Source: a bacterium
GTDB taxonomy: Bacteria; SZUA-79; Acidulodesulfobacterales; Acidulodesulfobacteraceae
Direction of reading: 5' to 3'
NCBI GenBank assembly: GCA_021798015.1
Contig: JAJZYP010000003.1
Coordinates: 1 to 49,559 of the forward strand
Length of the DNA stretch: 49,559 bases
Shown here one piece after another: positions 7,973 through 18,166 of the stretch. A program made the translations under genes and the position numbers. A model generated the notes under the pieces. The model searched no databases. It worked only from the letters and a program-made list of their open reading frames with translations, and was not told the origin of the DNA. The stretch's first letter is position 1. Each line of letters begins with the position of its first letter.

Positions 7973-9907
7973 ATGAAAATTAATAAAGGGTTTGATAGGA
8001 AAGGTTTGTCGGGAGAAGAAATAGAATTTTTAAAGAATTTTACCAAAAAATGCAGAGGGGATATTTTAAGAATGACCACACTCGCAAGTTCTGGACATCC
8101 CGGCGGTTCTATGTCTTCAATAGACATATATGCGGTTTTATACGGATTTTGCAATGTTGACCCATCAAACACATTTAAACAAAATAGGGACAGGATAATT
8201 ATAAGCCACGGGCATACAGCCCCGGGCGTTTATTCCGCTCTTGGAAATTATGGATTTTTTGATATTAATGATGCCATTTTAAATTTTAGGAGCGCCGGAT
8301 CTCCTTTTGAAGGGCATGTTGAAAAATCGGTTCCCGGAATTGAATGGAATACAGGTAATCTTGGTCAAGGTCTTTCGGCTTCCTGCGGATTTGCGTTAAA
8401 TTCCAGGTTAAATAATTTAAAATATAATGTTTATTGTGTAATGGGCGACGGAGAACAAACAAAAGGCCAGATCGGTGAAGCAAGAAGATTTGCTGTAAAA
8501 TACAAATTGAATAACCTAACGGTCATTGTCGATAAAAATGGGTTACAAATCGGCGGAAAAACATCCGAAGTAATGCCAGATAATATTAAAGAAAATTTTG
8601 GGGCGGATGGGTTTCATGTCATAGAAATAGACGGGCATAATTTTAACGAGATATATTCGGCCATCAAAAAAGCCCATACAATTGACTCTCCTGTTGTTAT
8701 TATTGCAAATACGATTATGGGAAAAGGCGTGTCTTTTATGGAAAATCAGGCTAAATATCATGGCTCCGCCTTAGATCCGGAAGATTGTAAAAAGGCGTTA
8801 TCCGAGCTTGGAGAACCAATTGATATAGATAAACTTTTAGATGAAAAGAAGTTTGGTCTTCCTTTAAAACCATTAGAAGAAAAGAAAAACAATTTTTTGA
8901 TTTTAAATTCAGATAATAAAAGCATAGTTTATGCAAGAGAAAAAAACACAGATAATCGTTCAGCATTTGGCAATGCCCTATATGATATTGCAAAAAATTA
9001 TAAAGAACAAAATAATTCCTCTAACATACCCTTCGCCGTGTTTGATTGCGATCTTGAGGGTTCGGTTAAAACCGGCGCATTCAGAAAGGCTTTCCCCGAT
9101 AACTTCTTCGAATCAGGTATAGAAGAACATAATACCGCCGTCATATCCGGGGCATTATCGACTGAAAATATTCTTACATTCTTTGCCGATTTCGGAGTAT
9201 TCGGAATAGACGAGGTTTATAATCAACAAAGGCTAAACGATATAAATCACACAAACTTAAAGGTGGTATGCACTCATTGCGGAATAGACGTCGGGGAGGA
9301 CGGCAAAACGCATCAATGTATCGATTATTTTGGAGTGCTTAATTCATTATTTGGATTTAAGGTTATAATCCCCGCAGACCCAAATCAAACAGACAAAGCT
9401 ACAAGGTATATTGCTTCAAATGCGGGTAATTTTGCGTTAATTATGGGGCGGTCTGTTATTCCGGTAATATTAGACGAAAACAACAATCCGTTCTTTGGAG
9501 ACGGTTATGAATTCAAATATGGTAAAATGGATATAATAAGGAACGGAAAAGACGTTGCCGTCATATCTGCAGGAAATATGCTAACGCACGCATTAAAGGG
9601 ATGCGAAATGCTTAAGAAAGACGGCATAAACTCAATGTTGTTAAATGTTTCCTGTCCAAGCGATATTGATGTAGAAGATTTGCGGTTTGCCGCAAAAACC
9701 GGCTTTATAGTTACGATAGAAGACCATAATGTAAAAACCGGCGTAGGTACAGTTTTAGGGTCGCTGCTTGCCGAAAACGGAATAACGGTAAAATTCAAAA
9801 AATTGGGGGCATCGTTCTATAGCTCTTCGGGAAAACCTGATGAGTTATACAAATTGGCGGGTCTATCGCCACAGGATTTATACAATTTTGTTAAAAAAGA
9901 AATATAA
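7973..9907 (+). CDS. tkt: Transketolase
   Basis: SSGHPGGSMSSID, ISHGHTAPGVYSAL, GNLGQGLSASCG, MGDGEQTKGQIGEARRFA, VDKNGLQIGG, ESGIEEHNTAVISGAL. Confidence 0.93.
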   Translation: MKINKGFDRKGLSGEEIEFLKNFTKKCRGDILRMTTLASSGHPGGSMSSIDIYAVLYGFCNVDPSNTFKQNRDRIIISHGHTAPGVYSALGNYGFFDINDAILNFRSAGSPFEGHVEKSVPGIEWNTGNLGQGLSASCGFALNSRLNNLKYNVYCVMGDGEQTKGQIGEARRFAVKYKLNNLTVIVDKNGLQIGGKTSEVMPDNIKENFGADGFHVIEIDGHNFNEIYSAIKKAHTIDSPVVIIANTIMGKGVSFMENQAKYHGSALDPEDCKKALSELGEPIDIDKLLDEKKFGLPLKPLEEKKNNFLILNSDNKSIVYAREKNTDNRSAFGNALYDIAKNYKEQNNSSNIPFAVFDCDLEGSVKTGAFRKAFPDNFFESGIEEHNTAVISGALSTENILTFFADFGVFGIDEVYNQQRLNDINHTNLKVVCTHCGIDVGEDGKTHQCIDYFGVLNSLFGFKVIIPADPNQTDKATRYIASNAGNFALIMGRSVIPVILDENNNPFFGDGYEFKYGKMDIIRNGKDVAVISAGNMLTHALKGCEMLKKDGINSMLLNVSCPSDIDVEDLRFAAKTGFIVTIEDHNVKTGVGTVLGSLLAENGITVKFKKLGASFYSSSGKPDELYKLAGLSPQDLYNFVKKEI

Positions 9908-9930
9908 ATAATAATTAATTAATTATTATT
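9907..9930. terminator. Perfect AT-only 24-bp palindrome between convergent tkt and zwf
   Basis: AATAATAATTAATTAATTATTATT is its own reverse complement and spans both stop codons; terminator role is inferred from position. Confidence 0.35.
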
Positions 9931-11418
9931 CCAGAATCTGCCATCGGCATTAATCAGGTCATCTGCCTCTTTGGGACCCCATGAGCCGGCTTCATAGTTC
10001 GGAAATACAGGAGGTTCTAATTTAGACCATCCTTTGATTATCGATGTTATCAACTGCCATGCGATAAGCATATCGTCATATCTTGCAAAAAGGGTCTGGT
10101 CGCCGATAATTATATCGTAAAGAAGTCTTTCATATGCATCGGGAGGGGAAAGTTTAAACGACGATTTATAGTTAAATACCATATTGACGGGCTCTATATT
10201 AAGTTTAAATCCCGGCGTTTTGGCGCCGAAATTTATCGCTATACCTTCGTTAGGCTGGATCGTTATAATTATAGAATTTTGTTTTATATTCTCTATACCA
10301 ACCTTCGCAAATAGGCTGTACGGCATCTTTTTAAAGTAAATGGCTATTTCCGTTCTATGCATTTTTAGCCTTTTACCCGACCTCAAATAAAAAGGAACTC
10401 CCGCCCATCTATAATTGTCGATAAAAAGCTTTAAGGCAACATAAGTCTCGGTAAGCGTGTCCGGCGGCACCCCCTCTTCTTCCTTATAACTTAAAACTTG
10501 TTTATTGCCGATTACTCCTCTATCATACTGTCCCCTAACCGTATATTTTTTTACATCGTTCAAACTAAGCGGTCTAACACTTTTTAGAAGTTTTACTTTT
10601 TCGTTTCTTAAATCGTCTGCATCGAAAAGTGGAGGAGGCTCTACGGCAACAAGCGACAACAACTGCATCATGTGGTTCTGCATCATATCTCTGATAATAC
10701 CGGCTTTATCGAAATAACCCGCCCTTCCGCCTGTGCCCAGAGACTCTAAGGCGGATATTTGAATATGGTCTATATATTTATTACTCCAAATCGGTTCAAA
10801 AATAGCATTTGAAAACCTGAATGCAAGTATATTTTGAACTGTTTCTTTTCCCAGGTAATGGTCTATCCTGTAAACCTCTTCTTCTTTAAATACCGAAAGA
10901 ATTTTACCGTTTAAATTTTTTGCGCTTTCATAATCGTAACCGAAAGGCTTTTCTATAACAATTTTCGAGAAACCATCCCCTTTATATTCATAAGACATAA
11001 GTTTTGCTTTGTTAATGCCATCGATTACGTTAATATAAACGCTCGGCGGGGTGGAAAGATAATAAACCACATTTTTAGGCATATTATATTCTTTTGCTTT
11101 AGATTCTATAAAACCGCCTAATTTCTGATAGCTTGAATCGTCGTCGTATTTTGAAGTTAAATAAAATATATGCTTTGAAAAATTAAAAAATTCATCTTCA
11201 TCTATCGGTTTTTTTCTGCAATTTACGTTTAATGAATCAAAAATTGTTTTCCTAAAAGCGTCGTCGTCAAACTTTGTCCTTGCAAACCCGACAATAAAGA
11301 AATTATCGGGGAAAAAATCGTCTTCCCACAGACTATATAATGCGGGAAATATTTTAATATGTGTTAAATCTCCGCTTGCCCCAAAAATTACCATAATAGA
11401 AGGATTCAGTTCAGCCAT
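9919..11418 (-). CDS. zwf: Glucose-6-phosphate 1-dehydrogenase
   Basis: IFGASGDLTHIKIFPALYSL, IEKPFGYDYESAKNL, EVYRIDHYLGKETVQNILAFRFSNAIFEPIWS. Confidence 0.96.
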   Translation of the reverse strand: MAELNPSIMVIFGASGDLTHIKIFPALYSLWEDDFFPDNFFIVGFARTKFDDDAFRKTIFDSLNVNCRKKPIDEDEFFNFSKHIFYLTSKYDDDSSYQKLGGFIESKAKEYNMPKNVVYYLSTPPSVYINVIDGINKAKLMSYEYKGDGFSKIVIEKPFGYDYESAKNLNGKILSVFKEEEVYRIDHYLGKETVQNILAFRFSNAIFEPIWSNKYIDHIQISALESLGTGGRAGYFDKAGIIRDMMQNHMMQLLSLVAVEPPPLFDADDLRNEKVKLLKSVRPLSLNDVKKYTVRGQYDRGVIGNKQVLSYKEEEGVPPDTLTETYVALKLFIDNYRWAGVPFYLRSGKRLKMHRTEIAIYFKKMPYSLFAKVGIENIKQNSIIITIQPNEGIAINFGAKTPGFKLNIEPVNMVFNYKSSFKLSPPDAYERLLYDIIIGDQTLFARYDDMLIAWQLITSIIKGWSKLEPPVFPNYEAGSWGPKEADDLINADGRFWNNN

Positions 11419-11467
11419 TTATTTGCCGCCTTTATTTTTATTAAAGATTTATTTTATTATCATCAAT

Positions 11468-12094
11468 TTATTTTTCTAATAACACCCTGGAAGGCGCGCC
11501 ATCTGAATTTTTAATCTTAATGGGCATGGCAATTAACTTATAATTTCCGGGTATAACGTCTGTAAGATTTAACCCTTCAATAACAACAACATTAGCGCCT
11601 AAAAGGGTTTTGTGCGTGTCGTGTCCTATATGATATCCCTCAACGGAAAGGTAATCAACCCCAACTAAAATTACACCCTTTTCAACTAAATATTTCGCCC
11701 CATCTGCGCTCACATAAACATAATCCTCATGAAAATTGTTATCTCGATTATTTATCCAAATTGAATTTTTAGTCTTGAATAACAATCTTTCACCACTTTT
11801 TATATCATGAGGTACGAGAAAATTCCTTGAAATTATTTTAATTTCTTTAGCTACCTCAATAACTCTGCAAAGACCTATTAATGTTTCCAGATTTAATTTA
11901 TCAATACCAACACCTTCTTCGATAAAATGATGCGGGGCATCTATATGTGTCCCGGTATGAGTCCCGCATGTAATTTCACTGTTATTAGCGCTATCCCCGT
12001 TTTTGATATTCGAGAAGTGTTTAATAGTAATCCCTGGGTCAGTAGGCCAGTGAACCATTCCGTCTTCTATATTCATACTTACATCGATAAACAT
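11468..12094 (-). CDS. Cyclase-family protein (kynurenine formamidase-like)
   Basis: CGTHTGTHIDAPHHFIEEGVGID and VGVDYLSVEGYHIGHDTHKTLLGANVVVIEGLNL. Confidence 0.85.
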   Translation of the reverse strand: MFIDVSMNIEDGMVHWPTDPGITIKHFSNIKNGDSANNSEITCGTHTGTHIDAPHHFIEEGVGIDKLNLETLIGLCRVIEVAKEIKIISRNFLVPHDIKSGERLLFKTKNSIWINNRDNNFHEDYVYVSADGAKYLVEKGVILVGVDYLSVEGYHIGHDTHKTLLGANVVVIEGLNLTDVIPGNYKLIAMPIKIKNSDGAPSRVLLEK

Positions 12095-12150
12095 TTTCGT
12101 TGCCCTCTTTCTTTATTCGTCTCAATCCGCATCTGCAGGAATCAGTACTT

Positions 12151-12223
12151 GTCATTCCCGTGAGGAAGAAACCGGCAAGCTTTTACACCCCTGACACTGG
12201 ATTCCTACTTCCGTCAGAATGAC
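12151..12223. repeat. Imperfect intergenic palindromic repeat
   Basis: GTCATTCCCGTGAGGAAG (12151-12168) opposed to CTTCCGTCAGAATGAC (12208-12223), with internal hairpin potential; noncoding. Confidence 0.5.
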
Positions 12224-12266
12224 AGACTAATTGATGCGATAATGATAATATTATAACGCATTAAAC

Positions 12267-13160
12267 TCATTGATGAATAGGGTGTCCCCCAAATTGATGT
12301 CTTAATGCAGCCAGCATCCGTGCGGCGAATGAATTTTCCTGCCTCGACCTGAACCTCATAAATACCGAATCGGCTAAAACAGGTGCCGGAACGGCTTTGT
12401 CTATCGCTTCTTTCAGCGTCCATCTTCCCTCGCCTGAATCGTCAACAATAGGTTTAAGATTATTAAGTTCAGGGTCTTCTTTAAGGGCGTTATGCGCAAG
12501 CTCGAGAAGCCATGACCTCACAACCGAAGCATGGTTCCATAGATCTGAAACCCTCTCCAGATTAATATCGAAATCGCTTGACTTCATTATCTCGAACCCT
12601 TCCGCATATGCCTCCATCATACCGTATTCTATGGCGTTATGAACCATTTTAACAAAATGCCCCGAACCATGGGTCCCCACATGCAGATAACCGTCTTCCG
12701 GCGCAAGCGTTTTAAAAATCGGCTCGCAGCACTTGAAAGTTTCATCGTCCCCGCCTATCATAGAGCAGTACCCGTTTTTTAAGCCCCAGATGCCTCCGCT
12801 TGTACCGCAGTCCATAAATTTAATTCCTTTTTCGCCGCAAATGCCAGCCCTTTTTATAGAATCCTTATAATATGAATTACCGCCGTCTATTATAATGTCA
12901 TCTTTTTGCGTGTATTCCAATACTTCATTTAGCATTTTGTCGGTAGGTTCTCCGCTTGGAACCATTAACCATATAACCCTTGGAGGCATGAGCTTCCCAA
13001 CGAACTCCTCAACAGAATTTGATCCTATCGCCCCTTTATTTATTGCAATCTCTTCTTTTGATAAAGTTCTATTGAAAACTACTACCTTATGTCCTCCTTC
13101 AAGAAGTCTAAAAACCATATTCATTCCCATCTTTCCAAGCCCTATCATTCCTAGTTCCAT
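12267..13160 (-). CDS. gnd: 6-phosphogluconate dehydrogenase, short decarboxylating form
   Basis: MELGMIGLGKMGMNMVFRLLEGGHKVVVFNR, DGGNSYYKDSIKRA, DCGTSGGIWGLKNGYCSMIGGD, GHFVKMVHNAIEYGMMEAYAEGFEI. Confidence 0.94.
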   Translation of the reverse strand: MELGMIGLGKMGMNMVFRLLEGGHKVVVFNRTLSKEEIAINKGAIGSNSVEEFVGKLMPPRVIWLMVPSGEPTDKMLNEVLEYTQKDDIIIDGGNSYYKDSIKRAGICGEKGIKFMDCGTSGGIWGLKNGYCSMIGGDDETFKCCEPIFKTLAPEDGYLHVGTHGSGHFVKMVHNAIEYGMMEAYAEGFEIMKSSDFDINLERVSDLWNHASVVRSWLLELAHNALKEDPELNNLKPIVDDSGEGRWTLKEAIDKAVPAPVLADSVFMRFRSRQENSFAARMLAALRHQFGGHPIHQ

Positions 13161-13222
13161 TTTTTACCTCCGATTCGTTATCTTTGTCATTGTTGTATCT
13201 TATAATCGTACCGCTATTTTCC

Positions 13223-14035
13223 CTACTTGCCGGAACCACCTGACGGCAAATTTTGATTAGAACCGTTATTAACAAAACTCTTACCCACCTCTCTTATAAT
13301 ATCGAGCGGGATTGGCATTATCATCGTTGTATTGTTCGTTGAAGAAATCTCATTTAATGTTTGAAGATAGCGAAGTTGAAGAGCCATAGGATTTTCTGCT
13401 ATAATTTTAGCGGCGTCGCTAAGTCTTTGAGCCGCTTGAAATTCACCGTCTGCATTAATTATTTTTGCCCTTCTATCCCTCTCCGCCTCCGCCTGTCTTG
13501 CCATAGCTCTTTGCATATCTTGCGGCATGTCAATCTGCTTAAGTTCAACTACCGTAACCTTAATACCCCATGGTCCCGTATGCTTATCGAGTATATCTTG
13601 AATCTCCGTATTTATCTTTTCTCTTTCGGATAAAAGTTTATCGAGTTCTCCCTCGCCGCATACGCTTCTTAAAGTTGTTTGAGCAAGTTGAGATACCGCA
13701 TAATTATAATCGTAAACCTGGACTATGGCATTCAAAGGATCTACAACTTTATAATACACTACCGCGCTAATTTTTAACGTTACGTTATCCTTTGTAATAA
13801 CATCCTGAGCCGGAACATCCATAGTAATTATCCTTAAAGTTACTCTGACCATTCTATCGATAACAGGCCATAAAAGTATAATCCCCGGACCTTTAACTCT
13901 GATTGCCCTGCCCATTCTAAAAATAACCGCCCTATCGTATTCATTTATTATTCTAATAGCGTACAAAATTATAATAATCGCAACAATTATTATAACGGCA
14001 AAAAACAATGCACTAGTATCCATCTTACCCTCCAA
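13223..14035 (-). CDS. Slipin / SPFH-domain stomatin-like protein
   Basis: [70 protein letters not shown]. Confidence 0.92.
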   Translation of the reverse strand: MEGKMDTSALFFAVIIIVAIIIILYAIRIINEYDRAVIFRMGRAIRVKGPGIILLWPVIDRMVRVTLRIITMDVPAQDVITKDNVTLKISAVVYYKVVDPLNAIVQVYDYNYAVSQLAQTTLRSVCGEGELDKLLSEREKINTEIQDILDKHTGPWGIKVTVVELKQIDMPQDMQRAMARQAEAERDRRAKIINADGEFQAAQRLSDAAKIIAENPMALQLRYLQTLNEISSTNNTTMIMPIPLDIIREVGKSFVNNGSNQNLPSGGSGK

Positions 14036-14051
14036 ATTTCAAAAATGTTTA

Positions 14052-14513
14052 TCATTTATTATTCTCAAAAGGCTTAACCCTAAGCCTTAATTGGCGATCC
14101 ATGCCGATTATAACCGCCTTTGAATCCTTTAATATTTCATAATCGGAATAAGCCGTCCATAATTCGCCGTTAATAAGAATCTTTCCTTCTCCTCCCGCTT
14201 TAATATCCCTTGTAACCTCTCCAACCTCGTTTATTAAAGTAGCCCCTCCTGTTTTTACCTTCGTTCTATATGCTTTATACCCTAAGTAAACAAAAATCGA
14301 TACAAATACCGTTAGGGTAACATAAGTGGGTAAAACAATCCTTATAAAAAACCCTGGGACAGCCGGCATAACCGAAAAAAGAATTACCGTTCCTATAACA
14401 AAAAAAATTGCGCCTGCAGCTGTAAAAACACCATAGCTCATTGCAAAAAAATCCGTAATAACAAATATAAAGGCTAAAAATATTAAAACATCGGCAAAAT
14501 AAATCATAAACAT
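14052..14513 (-). CDS. NfeD-family protein
   Basis: Hydrophobic N-terminus then C-terminal GEVTRDIKAGGEGKILINGELWTAYSD OB-like NfeD segment; adjacent to slipin. Confidence 0.85.
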   Translation of the reverse strand: MFMIYFADVLIFLAFIFVITDFFAMSYGVFTAAGAIFFVIGTVILFSVMPAVPGFFIRIVLPTYVTLTVFVSIFVYLGYKAYRTKVKTGGATLINEVGEVTRDIKAGGEGKILINGELWTAYSDYEILKDSKAVIIGMDRQLRLRVKPFENNK

Positions 14514-14569
14514 AGATTTAAATCTCCCTTTTCAAAAGATAACCAATAACTGTTGGACGCAACGCGAAC

Positions 14570-15337
14570 TTATGTTGCTTTAAAATATAAATCCCTTATC
14601 TTTTTCATATCTTCCCATGTTTCTCTTTTGGCATCGGGATTTCTTAATAAATAAGACGGATGATATGTCGGTATTACGGTTATACCGTCGTAATTAAATT
14701 CTTTTCCTCTGACAATAGATATAGTTTCTTTATCCGTTCCTATAATAAACTCCGTCGAAAATTTTCCGAGCGTGCAGATTATTTTCGGTCTTATTATTTT
14801 GATCTGTTCTTTTAAAAATGGCGAGCATTGCTTTATTTCCTCCTCATAAGGATTTCTATTTTGAGGAGGTCTGCATTTAATTATATTGGCGATATAAACA
14901 TCGTCTCTTTTGAGATTTATCGATTCTATTATTTTCGTTAAAAGCTGTCCCGCTCTGCCGACAAAGGGCCTTCCGGTATTATCTTCTTCCGCCCCCGGGG
15001 CTTCCCCTATAAACATAAGTTTACTTGATGGGTTTCCTTCCCCAAAAACTATATTTTTTCGAGTCTCGCTTAACTTACACTTTACACATTTATTTACGTT
15101 TACATCTTTTAAAAACATTAATAAGCCGCGCTGGTCTAACGACTCATCCGCCTCTGAATTCATTTTGTTTTTATTTTCCATATCGTACATATTGTGATTA
15201 TCAAATATTATAGATTTAGATTTATTAGATACAGTAAATGTGGCGGAGCTAACGGTAAAATATTCTTTATGATATTCTATAAAGGATTTTATATCTTTAA
15301 AAAATTGGTCTGAATCTAAATCGGAAATAGAATTCAT
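14570..15337 (-). CDS. Type-4-like uracil-DNA glycosylase
   Basis: CVKCKLSETRKNIVFGEGNPSSKLMFIGEAPGAEEDNTGRPFVGRAGQLLTKII; CRPPQNRNPYEEEIKQC; TYHPSYLLRNP. Confidence 0.93.
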   Translation of the reverse strand: MNSISDLDSDQFFKDIKSFIEYHKEYFTVSSATFTVSNKSKSIIFDNHNMYDMENKNKMNSEADESLDQRGLLMFLKDVNVNKCVKCKLSETRKNIVFGEGNPSSKLMFIGEAPGAEEDNTGRPFVGRAGQLLTKIIESINLKRDDVYIANIIKCRPPQNRNPYEEEIKQCSPFLKEQIKIIRPKIICTLGKFSTEFIIGTDKETISIVRGKEFNYDGITVIPTYHPSYLLRNPDAKRETWEDMKKIRDLYFKAT

Positions 15338-15443
15338 ATTTTCAACCTTTGTCTTATAACCTTATAATCTTAACCGCCTGCGTTATTATTTGTTAGTATT
15401 TATTAATACTGTATAGTAAAAGCAAACAAAAAGGTCTAAAAGA

Positions 15444-16061
15444 TTAGAGAGCCAATCCTATTTGGAATGCCTCTAAATTATCTTTAGCCCCTTTCCCGAC
15501 TGAAAGAATACTTTCGATTACAATTTTATCAATTGGAATATTGGTTTTAGCAAATAAAACGCCTAAGGCAATAATGTTTTTTTGCGTAAGGGAATTAAAG
15601 TTACTAACAGAAATTTTATCAAAATCGTAAAAAAATATTTTTTTAGTTATTTTTTCTAGTTCGCGGGCGATATAACCAAACTCAGGATATGAAGTTTGCC
15701 CCATCCTTACGCTAATGGGAATATGAGGCATTTCATTAAAAATGACAGTAGAATTCCTATTTAAATAACAAGCCCCTCTCAATGTTTCAAGAGGCTCTAA
15801 AGATATTAAGACATCAGCGCCGCCGGACTCTATCATTGGAGAATGCATATTTTTTTTTGGATCTTTAAGTTCGGAACTATTTTTATAAAAAATGTATTTA
15901 ACGAATGTTTCTACATAACCCTCTCTCTGTGCACCGCCCCGTCTTTCAGAACCGGATACATCTTGTAAATCAGAGCTTAGCGCGGCATTCTTTAAAACGG
16001 TTCCCATTGTTATAATACCTTGCCCTCCAAGACCGACTATTGCGATATTAAATTTTTTCAT
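15444..16061 (-). CDS. iorB: Indolepyruvate ferredoxin oxidoreductase, beta subunit
   Basis: IAIVGLGGQGIITMGTVLKNAAL and SERRGGAQREGYVETFVKY; adjacent to iorA. Confidence 0.88.
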   Translation of the reverse strand: MKKFNIAIVGLGGQGIITMGTVLKNAALSSDLQDVSGSERRGGAQREGYVETFVKYIFYKNSSELKDPKKNMHSPMIESGGADVLISLEPLETLRGACYLNRNSTVIFNEMPHIPISVRMGQTSYPEFGYIARELEKITKKIFFYDFDKISVSNFNSLTQKNIIALGVLFAKTNIPIDKIVIESILSVGKGAKDNLEAFQIGLAL

Positions 16062-16123
16062 TTAAAAATAGAGATATTTGTTATTTATTTTATTAAAAGT
16101 ATTAACCGGGGCTTATCGATTTA

Positions 16124-18154
16124 TCAAACTTGAATTGGAACTTCGGTTAATCGTTCTTCATTTTTTTTCTTATTTAATTTTACTTTTAAATCAAATTCAA
16201 CCTTACGGATTGCGCTATTTGGACAAATTTCGAAACAGACGCCGCATCTAACACATGAAACAGGGTCGATATAGTAATATTCTTTGTCTTCATAGCCATC
16301 CCTTTTAGGAATAATTGCGGGACAGGCAAGTTCGACAAAACATTCATTACACTTTACGCACCTTGATTTTTGAATTTCGTACAGGGACTCTGCCGTTTCA
16401 ATTTTTGCGCCGGAAGTTTTTTGAACAAATTTATTTCTCCTGATTTCCTGGAGGATACATTCTCTTTTGGCAATTAGCACCTTAACCCCCGGTTCTTTTA
16501 AAGCGCTTTTTACCTGAGATGAAAATCTTTTTACGCTATTCGGGTCAAGACTTTTAATGTAGCTTACCCCCAGTGATTTAACTAAATCCTTTAAATTCAC
16601 TGGATTACTTGATAAAATACCGTCTATATCCTTTTGGGTCGATGGCGTTTTTTGATGACCCGTCATAGCAGTCCAACTATTATCAAGGATAATATAAAGG
16701 ATATCCGCATTATTTTGGACAGCATTTAACAATACGGGAATTCCAGAATGATAAAATGTTGAATCACCCACAAGCGCTATTACCTTTTTCTTTTTATCAA
16801 AAAGACTTATAGCCTGCCCTATCCCAAGACCTGCATTCATACAGGTAAGAAAATCCATCGCGTTATAGGGCGGCAAAAGACCAAGCGTATAACATCCTAT
16901 ATCCCCTGCTATAACCACATCCCTATCTTTAGCATCCGTATTTGAAAATCCTACAGCTTTAAGGATAGAGTAAATTGTTGCACGATGTGGGCACCCAATG
17001 CAAAATGTTCCCGACCTTTGAGGTAACTTTTCATTTAATTCTTTAGATTTTTGAATGGCAAAATCAAAAAATGCGGGTGGGGTTTTTTCTAAAAATTTAC
17101 CGGCTCCTATAATGACATCATCTAAGGTTAGCTCTCCTGATGCTTTGAATATATCTTTTCCATATATCTTGCCTTTAAAACCTATTTCATAAGCTATTTT
17201 TTTAATTTGAAATTCCAAAAATCCTTCAGCCTCTTCGACAATAACAACTCTGTCAAGACCTTCCAAAAAATTCTTTATAAGTTTATTAGGGATAGGAAAA
17301 GTAAATCCAAGTTTTAAAATCTTATGATTATAAATACCCAAAATGTCCAGCGCCTCGATTAAATGCGCATAAATCACACCTGAAGATATAAAGCCAATTT
17401 TCGGTCCGGACTCATTGGCATTTGGCAGTAAAGTATAATTAAACTCTGAATCTTCAAGATATTTTTTAAGAAGATTATGTCTTTCCAAATATTTACTATG
17501 GTTTTTGACAGCCATATTAAAAAGATTCAGGTAATTCTCAGGGTCTTTTTTGAAATCCCCTTCAATATTAAACCTGTCCCGCAAGTCGCCAAAATGTAAT
17601 ATTCCTGCATTATGGCATAGTCTTGATGGAGCCATCAGCATAATGCCGAAAGAAAACTCTTCCGATATATTAAATGCCTCTTTGGTAAAATCCTTTGCCT
17701 CTTGAATATTTGAGGGCTCTATAATAGGCATATAGGTGTGCAAGCTATACCATCTGTCATCTTGTTCGTTAGAACTGCTTGGCGCGCCGGGGTCGGAACC
17801 TATCGCAAGTACCAAGCCTGATTTGACGCCCGTATAGGACAAAAAATGGGCAGGCTCGCTTGCAACATTAAGCCCCACATTCTTCATAGCACAAAGCGAC
17901 CTTATACCGGACCATGAAGCGCCAATAGCGCCATGAAGCGATATATGTTCATTTAAACTAAATTCCGTATATAAGTTTTCAATATTGTTTTTATTTTTAT
18001 CGAGCGCAATAATAATTTCAGAGGCTGGAGTTCCCGGGTACATGGAAGCATAGCCGATTCCCGCTTCCAATGCCCCTCTAGCTATTGCTTCGTTTCCAAG
18101 CACTATACCTTTGTCGCCCTGTCTTCCATTTACAAATAAATTACCCTTACTCAT
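16124..18154 (-). CDS. iorA: Indolepyruvate ferredoxin oxidoreductase, alpha subunit
   Basis: GNEAIARGALEAGIGYASMYPGTPASEII, FCIGCPHRATIYSILKAVG, GDIGCYTLG, VGDSTFYHSGIPVLLNAV, C-terminal ferredoxin CVRCGVCFEICP. Confidence 0.94.
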   Translation of the reverse strand: MSKGNLFVNGRQGDKGIVLGNEAIARGALEAGIGYASMYPGTPASEIIIALDKNKNNIENLYTEFSLNEHISLHGAIGASWSGIRSLCAMKNVGLNVASEPAHFLSYTGVKSGLVLAIGSDPGAPSSSNEQDDRWYSLHTYMPIIEPSNIQEAKDFTKEAFNISEEFSFGIMLMAPSRLCHNAGILHFGDLRDRFNIEGDFKKDPENYLNLFNMAVKNHSKYLERHNLLKKYLEDSEFNYTLLPNANESGPKIGFISSGVIYAHLIEALDILGIYNHKILKLGFTFPIPNKLIKNFLEGLDRVVIVEEAEGFLEFQIKKIAYEIGFKGKIYGKDIFKASGELTLDDVIIGAGKFLEKTPPAFFDFAIQKSKELNEKLPQRSGTFCIGCPHRATIYSILKAVGFSNTDAKDRDVVIAGDIGCYTLGLLPPYNAMDFLTCMNAGLGIGQAISLFDKKKKVIALVGDSTFYHSGIPVLLNAVQNNADILYIILDNSWTAMTGHQKTPSTQKDIDGILSSNPVNLKDLVKSLGVSYIKSLDPNSVKRFSSQVKSALKEPGVKVLIAKRECILQEIRRNKFVQKTSGAKIETAESLYEIQKSRCVKCNECFVELACPAIIPKRDGYEDKEYYYIDPVSCVRCGVCFEICPNSAIRKVEFDLKVKLNKKKNEERLTEVPIQV

Positions 18155-18166
18155 ATTTTATTATTA

